Part shown: in pieces, positions 6,462-17,900 of the stretch
Layout of the letters: the number at the start of each line of letters is the position of its first letter
How positions within the stretch are numbered: the stretch's first letter is position 1
Made by a program: the position numbers and the translations under genes
Assembly (NCBI RefSeq): GCF_001435975.1
Contig: NZ_AYYR01000125.1
Location: 1 to 42,006, forward strand
DNA length: 42,006 bases
Origin: Secundilactobacillus collinoides DSM 20515 = JCM 1123
GTDB lineage: Bacteria > Bacillota > Bacilli > Lactobacillales > Lactobacillaceae
Direction: 5' to 3'
Notes under the pieces: model-generated
The model's database searches: none
What the model saw: only the letters and a program-made list of their open reading frames with translations
What the model was told of the DNA's origin: nothing

Positions 6462-7052
6462 CGTATTTTTCCAGGTTCTTACTTTAATAGGAAGAAACAG
6501 CTTGCTATTGGTTCGATAAGGACAGACCGGGTTCCTGTATGCTTGCATTTATCAGTGTTAATCCGCTGACAAGTGTAAGCAGAAAGTTTGTTTGAATTTT
6601 CGGCTATCAAGACGATTTCTATGGTCATTCTTTACTGATAGTTAACGGCGATTAAAGTCGGGTCATGAGTTCAGCGGATCATGTAAGCGAGAAAAACGTG
6701 ACAAAACTGGCTCATGGGATTGCTTATGGGCCTTTTGCCGTTTTATCTGGACTATGTATTTTTGGCTTTTAACACTATGGTCACCAAGCGCAGCCGAGGT
6801 CATTGCCCGGTATTCAATTAAATCTCGATTTTTCAGGAACGGGTTACATCATTTTTATTTGCGGCCTGCAACCGCAATATGGTCGGGATGGCAAAACTTT
6901 TCTTTATTGCCGCACAGATGAGGTCCACGCTTTAATCTTCAATCTCCAATCGCCAGCACAAGCAAATCAAATCCGGGCAAGAAAAAAATTTAAAGAAATC
7001 CCATTTAAATCGGTATTTTGCCCGTTTTATCGTTATAATTAAAGTATAATGC
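6462..7052. other. Gene-poor stretch between the tRNA cluster and ctsR
   Basis: No convincing gene is seen. The longest frames (for example 6803-7042, 79 codons) have no ribosome site and no recognisable motif. A 35-codon frame at 6665-6772 encodes a hydrophobic C-terminal half but has only a weak AAAGTCGGG site. AT-rich sequence with TATAAT-like hexamers (7033-7038, 7045-7050) leads into the ctsR promoter. Confidence 0.6.
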
Positions 7053-7053
7053 T

Positions 7054-7081
7054 TTGCTTTTTTACCAAAGATTCGTATAAT
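7054..7081 (+). promoter_or_regulatory. Promoter of ctsR-clpC
   Basis: TTGCTT at 7054-7059, 16-base spacer, consensus TATAAT at 7076-7081. The CtsR operator begins four bases after the -10, covering the expected start site. Confidence 0.7.
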
Positions 7082-7084
7082 GAA

Positions 7085-7101
7085 AGTCAACATTAGTCAA
7101 A
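7085..7101 (+). promoter_or_regulatory. CtsR operator (heptad direct repeat)
   Basis: AGTCAAC-ATT-AGTCAAA matches the CtsR box, a direct repeat of (A/G)GTCAAA with three bases between, with one mismatch. It sits over the predicted transcription start, so CtsR would repress its own operon until heat or protein stress inactivates it. Confidence 0.88.
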
Positions 7102-7136
7102 GTAAATTGTTGAGTTGGTGAATGGAGGGAAGAAGC

Positions 7137-7604
7137 GTGCAAAATCAAAACATTTCCGATATTATCGAAAAGTATTTAAAACAGATCTTATCGGACACCG
7201 AGCACGTTGAAATTCGCCGATCTGAGGTTGCCAATCTCTTTAACGTCGTGCCTTCTCAGATTAATTACGTTATCAAGACGCGCTTCACATTATCTAACGG
7301 TTATTTGGTGGAAAGCAAACGCGGGGGTGGCGGCTACATCCGTATCGAAAAAGTGAATCTTTTGGATGATACAGATGTGCTCGACTCTTTGATTGAAACG
7401 ATTGGTGATTCAATTGGTCAACGAGACGGTTATGCTGTAATACAGGGGCTTTATGAAAGTGATGTCATTGGTAGACGAGAAGCGAATATCATTTTGACGA
7501 TTATTAGTAAAGACACTTTGAAAATGGATAACCGCGCACAAGAAAACGGCTTACGAGCACGGATTTTAGTTAGCATTTTGAAACATCTGCGCTACGAAAG
7601 CTAA
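7137..7604 (+). CDS. ctsR: Transcriptional repressor CtsR (class III heat shock)
   Basis: Dimeric DNA-binding repressor of clp genes. The N-terminus (SDIIEKYLKQIL) and the following helices form the winged helix-turn-helix; the SKRGGGGYIRI segment (about residues 58-68) is the glycine-rich wing that in B. subtilis CtsR acts as thermosensor and arginine contact. The C-terminal four-helix part is present. GTG at 7137 is chosen because GGAGGG at 7124-7129 precedes it by seven bases and an upstream ATG (7122) overlaps that site; this gives 155 residues, normal for the family. clpC starts 17 bases after the stop. mcsA and mcsB, found between these genes in Bacillus, are absent, as in other lactobacilli. 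Its own operator lies at 7085-7101. Confidence 0.95.
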   Translation: MQNQNISDIIEKYLKQILSDTEHVEIRRSEVANLFNVVPSQINYVIKTRFTLSNGYLVESKRGGGGYIRIEKVNLLDDTDVLDSLIETIGDSIGQRDGYAVIQGLYESDVIGRREANIILTIISKDTLKMDNRAQENGLRARILVSILKHLRYES

Positions 7605-7621
7605 GAAAGTGAGGAATTGAT

Positions 7622-10132
7622 ATGGACAATCTTTTTACCCCAAGTGCAAAGAGCGTATTGGCATTGGCACAGGAGCAAGCCAAGTATTTTAAGCACCAAG
7701 CGGTTGGTACTGAACACTTACTTTTAGCACTCACTATTGAGAAGAACGGGATCGCAAACAAGGTTTTACAACAGTTCTCCATTAGCGAAGACGATGTGCG
7801 CGAAGAAATTGAACGGTTTACAGGTTACGGGACCTTAGGCAACGTGGATAAGGACACTTATTTGCCATACTCGCCTAAGGCTAAGGATATGTTGTCGGTT
7901 GCTGGCGATGAAGCTAAACGGATTGGCTCAACCAAGATTGGTACTGAGCATATCTTGCTTGCGCTCTTAAGTGATGAAACCATTCTATCCTCACGTATTC
8001 TGATGAATTTAAATATTGACCTGGCACAAGCACGCAAAGTCATTATGCGTAAACTTGGCGTCAGTGAAACCCAAGAAAAACGACGCGGTGCACAACGCGG
8101 CCGTGCTAAACAACAGGGCGGGACACCTACTCTGGATTCACTTGCCCGTGATTTGACCCAACTGGCTCGCGACGATCAAATGGATCCAACAGTTGGCCGA
8201 AACAAAGAAGTGCGCCGTGTTATTCAGATTCTGTCACGGCGGACCAAGAACAACCCTGTCTTGATTGGTGAACCAGGTGTTGGTAAAACGGCCATTGCTG
8301 AAGGATTGGCACAACGGATCGTTGCTGGAAACGTGCCGGAAGATATGCAAAACAAGCGCCTGATGGCCCTTGATATGGGGTCACTGGTTGCCGGTACTAA
8401 GTATCGTGGTGAATTCGAAGACCGTTTGAAGAAGGTCATCGAAGAAATTTACAACGATGGGCAGGTTATCTTGTTTATCGATGAACTGCACACGTTGATT
8501 GGTGCCGGTGGGGCTGAAGGGGCCATTGATGCTTCGAACATCCTCAAACCTGCACTAGCACGTGGTGAACTGCAAACCATCGGGGCAACGACGCTGGATG
8601 AATACCAAAAGTACATTGAATCTGACGCAGCCTTGGAACGTCGATTTGCCACCGTGCAAGTTGATGAACCAACGGAAGACGAAACGATTGAAATCCTGAA
8701 GGGGCTTCGGTCTCGTTACGAAGATCACCACCACGCCAACATTACCGACGACGCTGTGGAACAGGCCGTTAAGCTTTCTTCTCGTTACATCACTGACCGG
8801 TTCTTACCAGATAAGGCCATCGATCTAATGGACGAAGCAGCTGCTAAGGTTCGTATCAGTCGGATGGACAAGCCATCTAAGCGATCAACTCAAGAAGCTA
8901 AACTTGAAGACCTTTCTGATCAGCGTGAAGCAGCTATCTTAGATCAGCGGTTTGAAGAAGCTGCCCAGTTGCGGACACAGGAACTGGATCTGCGTGAGAA
9001 GCTTGAAAAGAAAAATAAGAAGGCTGCTGAGGCTCAGGACACTGAGGGTGAAAATCGCTATGATCTGAACGTCACCGGCGAAGACGTCGCTGAGGTGGTC
9101 TCCGAATGGACAGGGGTACCAACTACCCAACTGCAACGGACTGAACAAGAACGGCTGATTAACCTGGAGAGTGTTTTGCACAAGCGGGTCATTGGCCAAG
9201 AAGAAGCTGTTTCAGCTGTTTCACGTGCCATTCGGCGTGCCCGTTCTGGACTCAAGGATCCAAACCGGCCAATTGGGTCGTTCATGTTCCTTGGCCCGAC
9301 CGGTGTTGGGAAGACTGAACTCGCTAAGGCTTTGGCTGAAGCAATGTTTGGCTCCGAAGACAACATGATTCGTGTCGACATGTCTGAATACATGGAGAAG
9401 TACTCCACCAGTCGTTTGATTGGGTCTGCGCCAGGCTATGTCGGGTACGAAGAAGGGGGTCAACTGACTGAAAAGGTCCGTCAAAAGCCTTACTCAGTTG
9501 TTCTCTTTGATGAAGTTGAAAAAGCGCACCCGGATGTCTTTAACCTGTTACTGCAAGTGCTTGATGATGGTTACCTGACCGACTCAAAGGGTCGTAAAGT
9601 GGACTTCAGAAACACCATTATGATCATGACCTCTAACCTTGGTGCGACTACCCTGCGTGATGAAAAGACCGTTGGGTTCGGTGCCGAAGATATGTCTGAC
9701 AACTACGATGCAATGGCAGCCACGATTCGTGAGACGTTGAAACAATCTTTCCGGCCAGAATTCTTGAACCGGATCGATGAAATTGTTATCTTCCACTCAT
9801 TGAAGAAGGATGAGCTGCACCAGATTGTTAAGTTGATGGCAAAACAGGTCATTGACCGAATTGCTGACCAGGGTATTCGTGTTAAGATCACCCCGGCAGC
9901 GATTGATGTGATTGCCGATGCTGGGTTCGATCCGGAATACGGTGCGCGACCAATTCGGCGGGCACTGCAGACCGAGATTGAAGACCGGTTGAGCGAATCG
10001 TTGCTCTCAGGTGAAATCAAGGCAGGTAATCAAGTGACCCTTGGCGCACGCCAGGGCAAGATCACCATTAATGTCAAAGAAATTAAAGTTAAAGAAACCA
10101 AAGACACATCGGAACCTGTTGCCAGCAAGTAA
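7622..10132 (+). CDS. clpC: ATP-dependent Clp protease ATP-binding subunit ClpC
   Basis: Hexameric AAA+ unfoldase that feeds proteins to ClpP. Order in the 836 residues: double Clp-N repeat (about 1-150), first AAA+ module with Walker [10 protein letters not shown] near 217 and Walker B ILFIDE, a UVR-like helical insert ([18 protein letters not shown], about 434-451) typical of ClpC rather than ClpA/B/E, second AAA+ module with Walker [10 protein letters not shown] near 559 and Walker B VVLFDE, then the D2-small domain ending in a charged tail. No N-terminal zinc finger, which excludes ClpE. Cotranscribed with ctsR and so under CtsR control. With McsB missing next door, adaptor use is likely to differ from B. 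subtilis. Confidence 0.96.
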   Translation: MDNLFTPSAKSVLALAQEQAKYFKHQAVGTEHLLLALTIEKNGIANKVLQQFSISEDDVREEIERFTGYGTLGNVDKDTYLPYSPKAKDMLSVAGDEAKRIGSTKIGTEHILLALLSDETILSSRILMNLNIDLAQARKVIMRKLGVSETQEKRRGAQRGRAKQQGGTPTLDSLARDLTQLARDDQMDPTVGRNKEVRRVIQILSRRTKNNPVLIGEPGVGKTAIAEGLAQRIVAGNVPEDMQNKRLMALDMGSLVAGTKYRGEFEDRLKKVIEEIYNDGQVILFIDELHTLIGAGGAEGAIDASNILKPALARGELQTIGATTLDEYQKYIESDAALERRFATVQVDEPTEDETIEILKGLRSRYEDHHHANITDDAVEQAVKLSSRYITDRFLPDKAIDLMDEAAAKVRISRMDKPSKRSTQEAKLEDLSDQREAAILDQRFEEAAQLRTQELDLREKLEKKNKKAAEAQDTEGENRYDLNVTGEDVAEVVSEWTGVPTTQLQRTEQERLINLESVLHKRVIGQEEAVSAVSRAIRRARSGLKDPNRPIGSFMFLGPTGVGKTELAKALAEAMFGSEDNMIRVDMSEYMEKYSTSRLIGSAPGYVGYEEGGQLTEKVRQKPYSVVLFDEVEKAHPDVFNLLLQVLDDGYLTDSKGRKVDFRNTIMIMTSNLGATTLRDEKTVGFGAEDMSDNYDAMAATIRETLKQSFRPEFLNRIDEIVIFHSLKKDELHQIVKLMAKQVIDRIADQGIRVKITPAAIDVIADAGFDPEYGARPIRRALQTEIEDRLSESLLSGEIKAGNQVTLGARQGKITINVKEIKVKETKDTSEPVASK

Positions 10133-10153
10133 GACAACTGATTAGTCTTTATG

Positions 10154-10188
10154 AAGGATGACATCATTGTTGGTGTCATCCTTTTTTA
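10154..10188 (+). terminator. Terminator of ctsR-clpC
   Basis: AAGGATGACATC at 10154-10165 pairs with GGTGTCATCCTT at about 10172-10183; six T residues end at 10187. Confidence 0.9.
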
Positions 10189-10263
10189 GATGGCAAATGG
10201 TGTTCGCCGTTTGGATTTGATAGCGCAATAAACAGAACAGAGAGGATTAACCTGATTTGACCA

Positions 10264-10300
10264 GTCGTTTAAAACATGGCAGATTTTATGTTTAAAAGAC
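10264..10300. repeat. Imperfect inverted repeat upstream of the TetR gene
   Basis: GTCGTTTAAAACAT at 10264-10277 faces ATGTTTAAAAGAC at 10288-10300. It lies about 65 bases before the candidate tetR promoter; an operator or transcript hairpin are both possible. Weak evidence. Confidence 0.3.
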
Positions 10301-10341
10301 GGCAGCCCTAACAGTTTCTTTGGTCTTCTAAATCTTAAGGG

Positions 10342-10376
10342 TTGCACAAATGAAATCACTCAGCGTAAAATATAAC
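10342..10376 (+). promoter_or_regulatory. Candidate promoter of the TetR gene
   Basis: TTGCAC at 10342-10347 and TAAAAT at 10366-10371 (18-base spacer), with TATAAC overlapping just after. Moderate motif match only. Confidence 0.4.
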
Positions 10377-10454
10377 GTAGTCATTCACCGCGTATGTCGT
10401 TTAATTGCATAAGAGAGAAGAACTGCACGCGCTTAACCAGAAAGGAACTTAACT

Positions 10455-11045
10455 TTGAAACGAGAAGTCCAATTAGAAAAAACGCACCGTGCGATTTTAG
10501 CAGAAGCACAACGTCTTTTCCTGACGAAGGGGTATCAAGACACCTCGACGCGTGACATTGCCAAGGCTGTCGGAATCACCCAACCGGCGCTGTACCACCA
10601 CTTTGAGGATAAGGAAGTCATCTTTATTGAAGTGATCACTTCTGTGGGGGAGACGATACGGACACGGTTGAACGCTATTAATGAAAATGGCGCCGAACTT
10701 TCTGCTGAGGCGCACTTGATCAAAATGAGTCAAGTCTTAACGGATGTGCACCCGCGTGATGTGTTTACAATCATTCATTCGAGTTTTGCGTACTTGAAAC
10801 CAGAAAACATGAAGAAGCTGGGGATGGTCTTTGGTCGGGATTACTTGGGACCGATTTCCGCCTATTTCAGCAACCCTAAAGTTAAACTGCGGGCGGGTAT
10901 CACGCCACAGGAAGCTGGTGAGTTCTACATCACCAGTTTAAGTCCGCTCTTCAGCAAGTTTCATCGCATCGGCGGCAGGGAGTTGACGGACGAACAGCAC
11001 GTGCAGCTGTTGATTGATCTGATTCTTCATGGGTTGACCGAGTAG
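10455..11045 (+). CDS. TetR/AcrR-family transcriptional regulator
   Basis: The 196-residue protein has the N-terminal TetR helix-turn-helix: ILAEAQRLFLTKGYQDTST then RDIAKAVGITQPALYHHF and KEVIFIEV (about residues 14-60). The remaining all-alpha ligand-binding half is family-specific and does not reveal the ligand. TTG start follows GAAAGGAA by seven bases; no better start is near. No transporter or enzyme gene lies beside it, so its target is probably itself or a distant locus; the rpoB promoter starts six bases after its stop codon, which makes an effect on rpoBC possible but unsupported. Family firm, role unknown. Confidence 0.9.
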   Translation: MKREVQLEKTHRAILAEAQRLFLTKGYQDTSTRDIAKAVGITQPALYHHFEDKEVIFIEVITSVGETIRTRLNAINENGAELSAEAHLIKMSQVLTDVHPRDVFTIIHSSFAYLKPENMKKLGMVFGRDYLGPISAYFSNPKVKLRAGITPQEAGEFYITSLSPLFSKFHRIGGRELTDEQHVQLLIDLILHGLTE

Positions 11046-11051
11046 GACAAC

Positions 11052-11080
11052 TTGACATCACAAAATTAAATAGGTATACT
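11052..11080 (+). promoter_or_regulatory. Promoter of rpoB-rpoC
   Basis: Consensus TTGACA at 11052-11057, 17-base spacer, TATACT at 11075-11080. It begins right after the TetR stop. Transcription from near 11087 leaves a leader of about 200 bases. Confidence 0.88.
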
Positions 11081-11150
11081 GTTTGCAGTATGTTACTGTG
11101 AATTGAAATGAATCGGTGCGATCTATTGTCCGTAGCGGTTCTCATAAAAA

Positions 11151-11190
11151 CCAAAAGTAAGAAAATCAATCTTTCTTTTGGATTTTTTTT
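11151..11190 (+). terminator. Terminator-like hairpin in the rpoBC leader
   Basis: CCAAAAG at 11151-11157 pairs with CTTTTGG at 11175-11181, with AGAAA/TTTCT pairing possible inside, followed by eight T residues at 11183-11190. It lies downstream of the rpoB promoter, so it ends TetR read-through but would also attenuate rpoBC itself. Confidence 0.65.
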
Positions 11191-11284
11191 GCCAAAAAAT
11201 CAGTTTTTATTCGCATTTTTCAAAAATGTAATCAAACTGTAACAATTGGTTCAATTCGCTGAATAAAATGGAGAGGTGAACAAC

Positions 11285-14200
11285 TTGGCAGGACACTTGG
11301 TTAAATTTGGCAAGCACCGGACCCGTCGAAGCTACGCACGAATCAAAGAAGTTTTGGATCTCCCTAACTTGATCGAAATCCAAAAGAATTCGTACCAGTG
11401 GTTTCTTGACGAAGGCCTCCGTGATATGTTCGATGACATTATGCCAATCGAAGATTTCCAAGGAAACCTTTCGTTAGAGTTCGTTGATTACCAACTACTT
11501 GAACCCAAATATACCGTTGATGAAGCTCGTGAACATGATGCAAACTACTCGGCACCACTACACGTTACGCTGCGGTTAACGAACCATGAATCAGGAGAAA
11601 TTAAGTCACAGGATGTTTTCTTTGGCGATTTCCCTCTGATGACCGAACAAGGAACGTTTATTATCAATGGTGCTGAACGGGTTATTGTATCACAATTAGT
11701 CCGTTCCCCTGGTGTTTATTATAATGAAGAAACAGACAAGAATGGTCGGACCGTTTACGGTGCCACTGTCATTCCTAACCGAGGTGCTTGGTTAGAGTTT
11801 GAAACCGACGCTAAGGGCCTCTCATATGTCCGGATCGACCGGACCCGTAAGATTCCAATGACTGAACTTGTTCGGGCATTGGGCTTCGGTTCTGATGATG
11901 AAATCATTAAGATGTACGGTGATAATGACAGTCTGATGGCCACCTTGGAAAAGGATGTTCATAAGAATACTGATGATTCCCGTGTTGAAGAATCATTGAA
12001 GGATATTTACGAACGTCTACGTCCTGGTGAACCTAAGACGGCTGACTCATCTCGGAGTCTGTTGACCGCGCGTTTCTTTGATCCAAAACGCTATGATATG
12101 GCCCCTGTTGGTCGTTATAAAACTAATAAGAAGCTTGTTTTGAAGAACCGTCTGTTGGGCTTGACCTTAGCTGAAACTTTGGCTGATCCTGACACCGGTG
12201 AAGTTTTGGCTGCAAAGGGTACCGTCATCGACAAAGATGTTTTGAAGAACTTGACGCCATATTTGGATCGTGAAGACTTCAAGACGGTCACTTACACACC
12301 TTCTGATGAAGCCGTTGTGACTGATCCTGTTACGTTACAGATCATCAAGGTCCAAGCACCGGATGACCCAGAACGTGAATTACCAGTGATCGGTAACGGC
12401 CACATTGACTTAAAATACAAGCATATTCGCCCAGCCGATATCTTAGCTGCCGTTAACTACTTCTTCAACTTGCAAGAAGGCGTTGGCGTCACTGATGATA
12501 TTGATCACTTGGGTAACCGTCGGATTCGTTCTGTTGGTGAACTTCTACAAAACCAATTCCGAATCGGATTATCACGGATGGAACGTGTTGTTCGTGAACG
12601 GATGTCGATCCAAGACGCCGCAACCGTAACACCGCAACAACTGATCAACATTCGACCGGTTGTCGCTTCCATCAAAGAATTCTTCGGGTCATCACAACTG
12701 TCACAATTCATGGACCAAACCAACCCACTGGGCGAATTAACGCATAAGCGTCGTTTGTCTGCCCTTGGACCTGGTGGTTTGACCCGTGACCGTGCCGGTT
12801 ATGAAGTTCGTGACGTGCACTATACCCACTACGGTCGGATGTGCCCAATCGAAACGCCTGAAGGCCCTAACATTGGGTTGATCAACAGTTTGTCCTCTTA
12901 CGCCCGCATCAACAAGTACGGCTTTATTGAAACGCCATACCGTCGTGTGAGCTGGGATACACACAAGGTTACCGATAAGATCGATTACCTGACTGCTGAT
13001 GAAGAAGATAACTTCGTTGTTGCGCAAGCAAACTCACCATTGACTGATGACGGATCCTTCGTGAACGACGTGGTTATGGCGCGTGCAAAGTCAGAAAACA
13101 TTGAAACTGGGATCGAAAACATTGATTACATGGATGTTTCGCCTAAGCAAGTTGTTTCTGTCGCTACGGCCTGCATTCCTTTCTTGGAAAACGATGATTC
13201 TAACCGTGCATTGATGGGTGCGAACATGATGCGTCAAGCCGTTCCTTTGTTGGATCCTCACTCACCACTTGTTGGGACTGGGATCGAATATAAGGCTGCC
13301 CATGACTCTGGTGTTGCTTTAATCAGCAAGCACGAGGGGACTGTGGAATACGTTGACGCTAACCAAATTCGGGTCCGTCGTGAAGACGGTGCTTTAGACA
13401 CGTACAAGTTAATGAAGTTCCAACGTTCTAACGGTGGTAAGAACTACAACCAACGGCCAATCGTTAAAGTGGGCGACCACGTTGACAGCGATGAAATTTT
13501 AGCCGATGGGCCATCAATGGAAGATGGCGAATTAGCCTTAGGGCAAAACCCATTAGTTGCCTTCATGACTTGGCAAGGGTACAACTTCGAAGATGCGATC
13601 GCCATCAACGAACGACTGGTTAAAGATGATGTTTACACTTCCATTAATATTGAAGAATACGAATCAGAAGCTCGTGACACCAAGCTTGGACCGGAAGAAA
13701 TGACCCGTGAAATTCCTAACGTCGGTGAAGACGCTTTGAAGAACTTGGATGAAGAAGGGATTATCCGTATCGGTGCAGAAGTGCACGACGGCAATATTCT
13801 GGTTGGTAAGGTGACGCCTAAGGGTGTTACTGAACTGTCAGCCGAGGAACGTCTACTCCATGCCATTTTTGGTGAAAAGGCCCGTGAAGTTCGGGATACT
13901 TCGCTGAAGGTGCCTCATGGCGGCGGCGGAATCATTCAAAACGTTCGTATCTTCACGCGTGAAAATGGTGACGAATTATCTCCTGGTGTTAACATGATGG
14001 TTCGGGTTTACATCGCTCAAAAGCGTAAGCTCCAAGTGGGTGATAAGATGGCCGGACGTCATGGGAATAAGGGGACCGTTTCCGTTGTTATTCCTCAAGA
14101 AGATATGCCATACATGCCAGATGGGACACCAATCGACATTATGTTGAGTCCAATGGGTGTGCCTTCCCGGATGAACATCGGGCAAGTGCTCGAAATTCAC

Positions 14201-14893
14201 TTAGGGATGGCTGCTCGTAAACTCGGTATCCACGTTTCAACACCTGTCTTTGATGGGGCGCAAGACGAAGATATCTGGGCTGCTGTTAAGGAAGCCGGGA
14301 TGGCTGATGATGCCAAGACCGTGCTCTACGATGGCCGGACCGGTGAACCATTTGACAAGCGGGTTGCTGTTGGTGTAATGCACTATATGAAATTGGCCCA
14401 CATGGTTGACGATAAGATTCATGCACGTTCAATCGGACCATACTCATTAGTGACACAACAACCATTAGGTGGGAAAGCCCAATTTGGTGGCCAACGTTTT
14501 GGTGAAATGGAAGTTTGGGCCCTTGAAGCTTACGGTGCTGCTTACACTCTGCAAGAAATCTTGACTTACAAGTCAGATGACGTTGTGGGTCGTGTTAAGA
14601 CGTACGAAGCCATTGTTAAGGGTGAACCAATTCCAAAGCCAGGTGTACCTGAATCATTCCGTGTGCTGGTCAAAGAACTCCAAGCACTTGGTCTTGATAT
14701 GAAGGTTCTTGGTTCTGATAAACAAGAAATTGAACTGCGTGACATGGACGATGAAGACGATGATGTCGTTAACGTTGACGCCCTGAGCAAGTACGCAGAA
14801 CAACAAAAAGAAGCACAGGCTAAGTCAGCGGATTCTGCAGCTGCTAAGACTGCCAAGACAACAGATGAAGCTAACTCAAACGCTAAAGATTAA
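11285..14893 (+). CDS. rpoB: DNA-directed RNA polymerase subunit beta
   Basis: Beta subunit of RNA polymerase, 1202 residues, a usual length for Firmicutes. The start [19 protein letters not shown] aligns with B. subtilis RpoB, so TTG at 11285 is taken; it sits about nine bases after GGAGAGG, whereas the GTG at 11276 abuts that site. The rifampicin-binding segment near residues 470-500 reads SQLSQFMDQ then [13 protein letters not shown], with the residues usually found in sensitive strains. GRHGNKG and the C-terminal [18 protein letters not shown] clamp region are intact. The tail after about residue 1155 is acidic then Ala/Lys-rich, as in lactobacilli. rpoC follows 20 bases later. Confidence 0.98.
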   Translation: MAGHLVKFGKHRTRRSYARIKEVLDLPNLIEIQKNSYQWFLDEGLRDMFDDIMPIEDFQGNLSLEFVDYQLLEPKYTVDEAREHDANYSAPLHVTLRLTNHESGEIKSQDVFFGDFPLMTEQGTFIINGAERVIVSQLVRSPGVYYNEETDKNGRTVYGATVIPNRGAWLEFETDAKGLSYVRIDRTRKIPMTELVRALGFGSDDEIIKMYGDNDSLMATLEKDVHKNTDDSRVEESLKDIYERLRPGEPKTADSSRSLLTARFFDPKRYDMAPVGRYKTNKKLVLKNRLLGLTLAETLADPDTGEVLAAKGTVIDKDVLKNLTPYLDREDFKTVTYTPSDEAVVTDPVTLQIIKVQAPDDPERELPVIGNGHIDLKYKHIRPADILAAVNYFFNLQEGVGVTDDIDHLGNRRIRSVGELLQNQFRIGLSRMERVVRERMSIQDAATVTPQQLINIRPVVASIKEFFGSSQLSQFMDQTNPLGELTHKRRLSALGPGGLTRDRAGYEVRDVHYTHYGRMCPIETPEGPNIGLINSLSSYARINKYGFIETPYRRVSWDTHKVTDKIDYLTADEEDNFVVAQANSPLTDDGSFVNDVVMARAKSENIETGIENIDYMDVSPKQVVSVATACIPFLENDDSNRALMGANMMRQAVPLLDPHSPLVGTGIEYKAAHDSGVALISKHEGTVEYVDANQIRVRREDGALDTYKLMKFQRSNGGKNYNQRPIVKVGDHVDSDEILADGPSMEDGELALGQNPLVAFMTWQGYNFEDAIAINERLVKDDVYTSINIEEYESEARDTKLGPEEMTREIPNVGEDALKNLDEEGIIRIGAEVHDGNILVGKVTPKGVTELSAEERLLHAIFGEKAREVRDTSLKVPHGGGGIIQNVRIFTRENGDELSPGVNMMVRVYIAQKRKLQVGDKMAGRHGNKGTVSVVIPQEDMPYMPDGTPIDIMLSPMGVPSRMNIGQVLEIHLGMAARKLGIHVSTPVFDGAQDEDIWAAVKEAGMADDAKTVLYDGRTGEPFDKRVAVGVMHYMKLAHMVDDKIHARSIGPYSLVTQQPLGGKAQFGGQRFGEMEVWALEAYGAAYTLQEILTYKSDDVVGRVKTYEAIVKGEPIPKPGVPESFRVLVKELQALGLDMKVLGSDKQEIELRDMDDEDDDVVNVDALSKYAEQQKEAQAKSADSAAAKTAKTTDEANSNAKD

Positions 14894-14913
14894 TAAAGGA
14901 GGTCGTCAGTCCT

Positions 14914-17900
14914 TTGGTCGATGTTAATAAATTCGAGAGTATGCAGATTGGTCTCGCATCTCCTGATAAAATTCGGAGCTGGTCATACGGTGAAGTTAAG
15001 AAGCCAGAAACCATTAACTACCGAACTTTGAAACCAGAAAAGGATGGGTTGTTCGATGAACGAATCTTCGGCCCAACTAAAGACTGGGAATGTGCCTGCG
15101 GGAAATACAAGCGGATCCGTTATAAGGGTGTTGTTTGTGACCGGTGTGGTGTTGAAGTTACCCGTTCTAAGGTTCGTCGTGAACGGATGGGTCACATTGA
15201 ACTTGCTGCCCCTGTAACCCACATCTGGTACTTCAAAGGTATCCCAAGTCGGATGGGTCTTGTCCTCGACATGAGTCCACGATCACTTGAAGAAATTATC
15301 TACTTTGCTTCTTACGTTGTGCTCGAACCAGGTAACACACCGCTTGAAAAGAAGCAGTTACTTTCCGAACGTGAATACCGTGATAAGAAACAGGAATACG
15401 GCAACGGCTTTACAGCTGAGATGGGCGCTGAAGCCATCAAGAAGTTGTTACGCGACGTTGATCTTCAAAAAGAAGTTACCGAATTAAAGGAACAACTCAA
15501 GGAAGCTACCGGCCAAAAGCGGACCCGTGCGGTACGTCGTTTGGACATTCTTGAAGCTTTTGTTACTTCTGGTAACGCACCGGAGTGGATGGTTATGGAT
15601 ACCATTCCAGTTATTCCACCTGACTTACGGCCGATGGTTCAATTGGAAGGTGGCCGTTTCGCCACTTCTGACTTGAACGATCTGTATCGTCGGGTCATTA
15701 ACCGTAACAACCGTCTCAAGCGGTTGTTAGATCTTCATGCGCCAGGTATCATTGTTCAAAACGAAAAGCGGATGCTTCAGGAAGCCGTTGATGCTTTGAT
15801 CGATAACGGTCGTCGTGGCCGTCCGGTTGCTGGTCCTGGTAACCGTCCACTGAAGTCACTGTCACACATGTTGAAAGGTAAGCAAGGACGTTTCCGTCAA
15901 AACTTGCTTGGTAAGCGTGTTGACTACTCTGGTCGTTCAGTTATCGATGTTGGGCCATCTCTGCGGATGAACCAAATGGGTCTGCCAGTGCCAATGGCGA
16001 TGGAATTATTCAAGCCATTTATCATGAAGGAACTGGTTAGCCGCGGATTAGCTTCAAACATTAAGAACGCTAAGCGTAAGATCGATCGTCAAGACGATGA
16101 TGTTTACGATGTGTTAGGCGATGTGATCAAGGAACACCCAGTGCTCCTTAACCGGGCACCTACACTTCACCGTTTGGGAATCCAAGCCTTCGAACCCGTG
16201 TTAGTTTCTGGTAAAGCCATGCGTCTGCATCCGCTGGCCTGTGAAGCTTACAACGCCGATTTCGATGGTGACCAAATGGCCATCCATGTGCCGCTATCTG
16301 ATGAAGCCCAAGCTGAAGCACGTTTGCTGATGCTCGCCGCTCACCATATTTTGGCACCTAAGGATGGGAAGCCCGTTGTGACGCCTTCTCAAGATATGGT
16401 TATCGGTAACTACTACCTGACCATGGAAGAAGCCGGTCGTGAAGGCGAAGGGATGATCTTCAAAGACATGAACGAAGCTGTTTTGGCTTACCGGAACGGA
16501 TTAGTTCACTGGCACACTCGGGTTGGTTTACAGACCACCTCACTGCCAGACAAGCCTTTCACTGACGAACAACGTTCAAAGATTTTGGTGACGAGTGTTG
16601 GGAAGATTATCTTCAACAACATTTTGCCAAAGTCATTCCCATACTTGAATGAACCAACAAACACAAACTTGAACGGCTACGTGCCGGATAGTTACTTCCT
16701 CGAACCAGGGGAAGACATCAATGAACACTTGAAGAACGCTGAATTGGTTCTGCCATTCAAGAAGGGTTTCTTAAGTGATATCATTGCTGAAGTTTACAAG
16801 CAGTACAAAGTGACTGAAACGTCATTACTGCTTGACCGGATGAAGGACTTAGGGTACGACGAATCAACCCAGTCAGGTTTGACTGTCGGAATCGTCGACG
16901 TTACCGAAGTTCCTGAAAAACCGCAAATCATTGATGACGCCCACAAACAGGTGGCTACGGTCACTAAGCAGTTCCGTCGTGGTTTGATTACCGACCACGA
17001 ACGTTACGAACGGGTCATTGGGATTTGGAACGATGCGAAGGATGATCTGCAAGATAAGCTGACCAACAACTTCGAACGTCAAAACCCAATCTTTATGATG
17101 AGTGATTCCGGTGCCCGTGGGAACATTTCAAACTTTACCCAACTTGCCGGCATGCGTGGTTTGATGGCTGCGCCTAATGGTGAAATTATGGAGCTGCCAA
17201 TCACCGCTAACTTCCGTGAAGGTCTCTCTGTTTTGGAAATGTTTATTTCGACCCATGGTGCCCGTAAAGGGATGACCGATACCGCCTTGAAGACTGCCAA
17301 CTCAGGTTACTTGACCCGTCGTTTGGTCGATGTTGCCCAAGACGTTATCGTTCGTGAAGAAGACTGTGGCACTGATCGTGGCCTGACCATTCGTGCAATT
17401 AAGAATGGTAACGAAATGATCGAACCACTGTACGACCGGATGTTGGGTCGTTACACGATGAAGACGGTTAAGAATCCTAAGACCGGCGAAGTTATCGTTG
17501 GTGCTAACAAGATGATCGATGAAACGATTGCCCAACGCATTATTGACGCTGGCATCGATGCCATCACTATTCGTTCTGTCTTTACTTGTAACACTGCCCA
17601 CGGTGTCTGCGAACGTTGCTATGGCCGTAACATGGCCACTGGTGACCAAGTGGAAGTCGGTGAAGCAGTTGGGACCGTTGCCGCACAATCAATCGGTGAA
17701 CCTGGTACGCAATTAACAATGCGTAACTTCCATACCGGTGGTGTTGCTGGGAACGATGATATTACCCAAGGGTTGCCTCGTGTTCAAGAAATCTTTGAAT
17801 CTCGGAACCCTAAAGGTAAAGCTGAGATTACTGAAGTTACCGGGACTGTTGAGTCGATCGAAGAAAACCCAGCAGAACGGACGAAGGAAATCACTATCAA

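Noticed and set aside
6333-6548. 71-codon open frame on the minus strand ending in TGFEPATPTMAR
   Set aside because: Antisense of tRNA-Gly; this ending is a well-known artefact of tRNA genes.
6803-7042. 79-codon open frame upstream of ctsR
   Set aside because: No ribosome site or known motif, and it runs into the TATAAT-rich region leading to the ctsR promoter.
8939-9484. Several antisense frames over clpC, and similar ones over rpoB, rpoC and fusA
   Set aside because: Shadows of strong coding sequence on the other strand with no start signals of their own.
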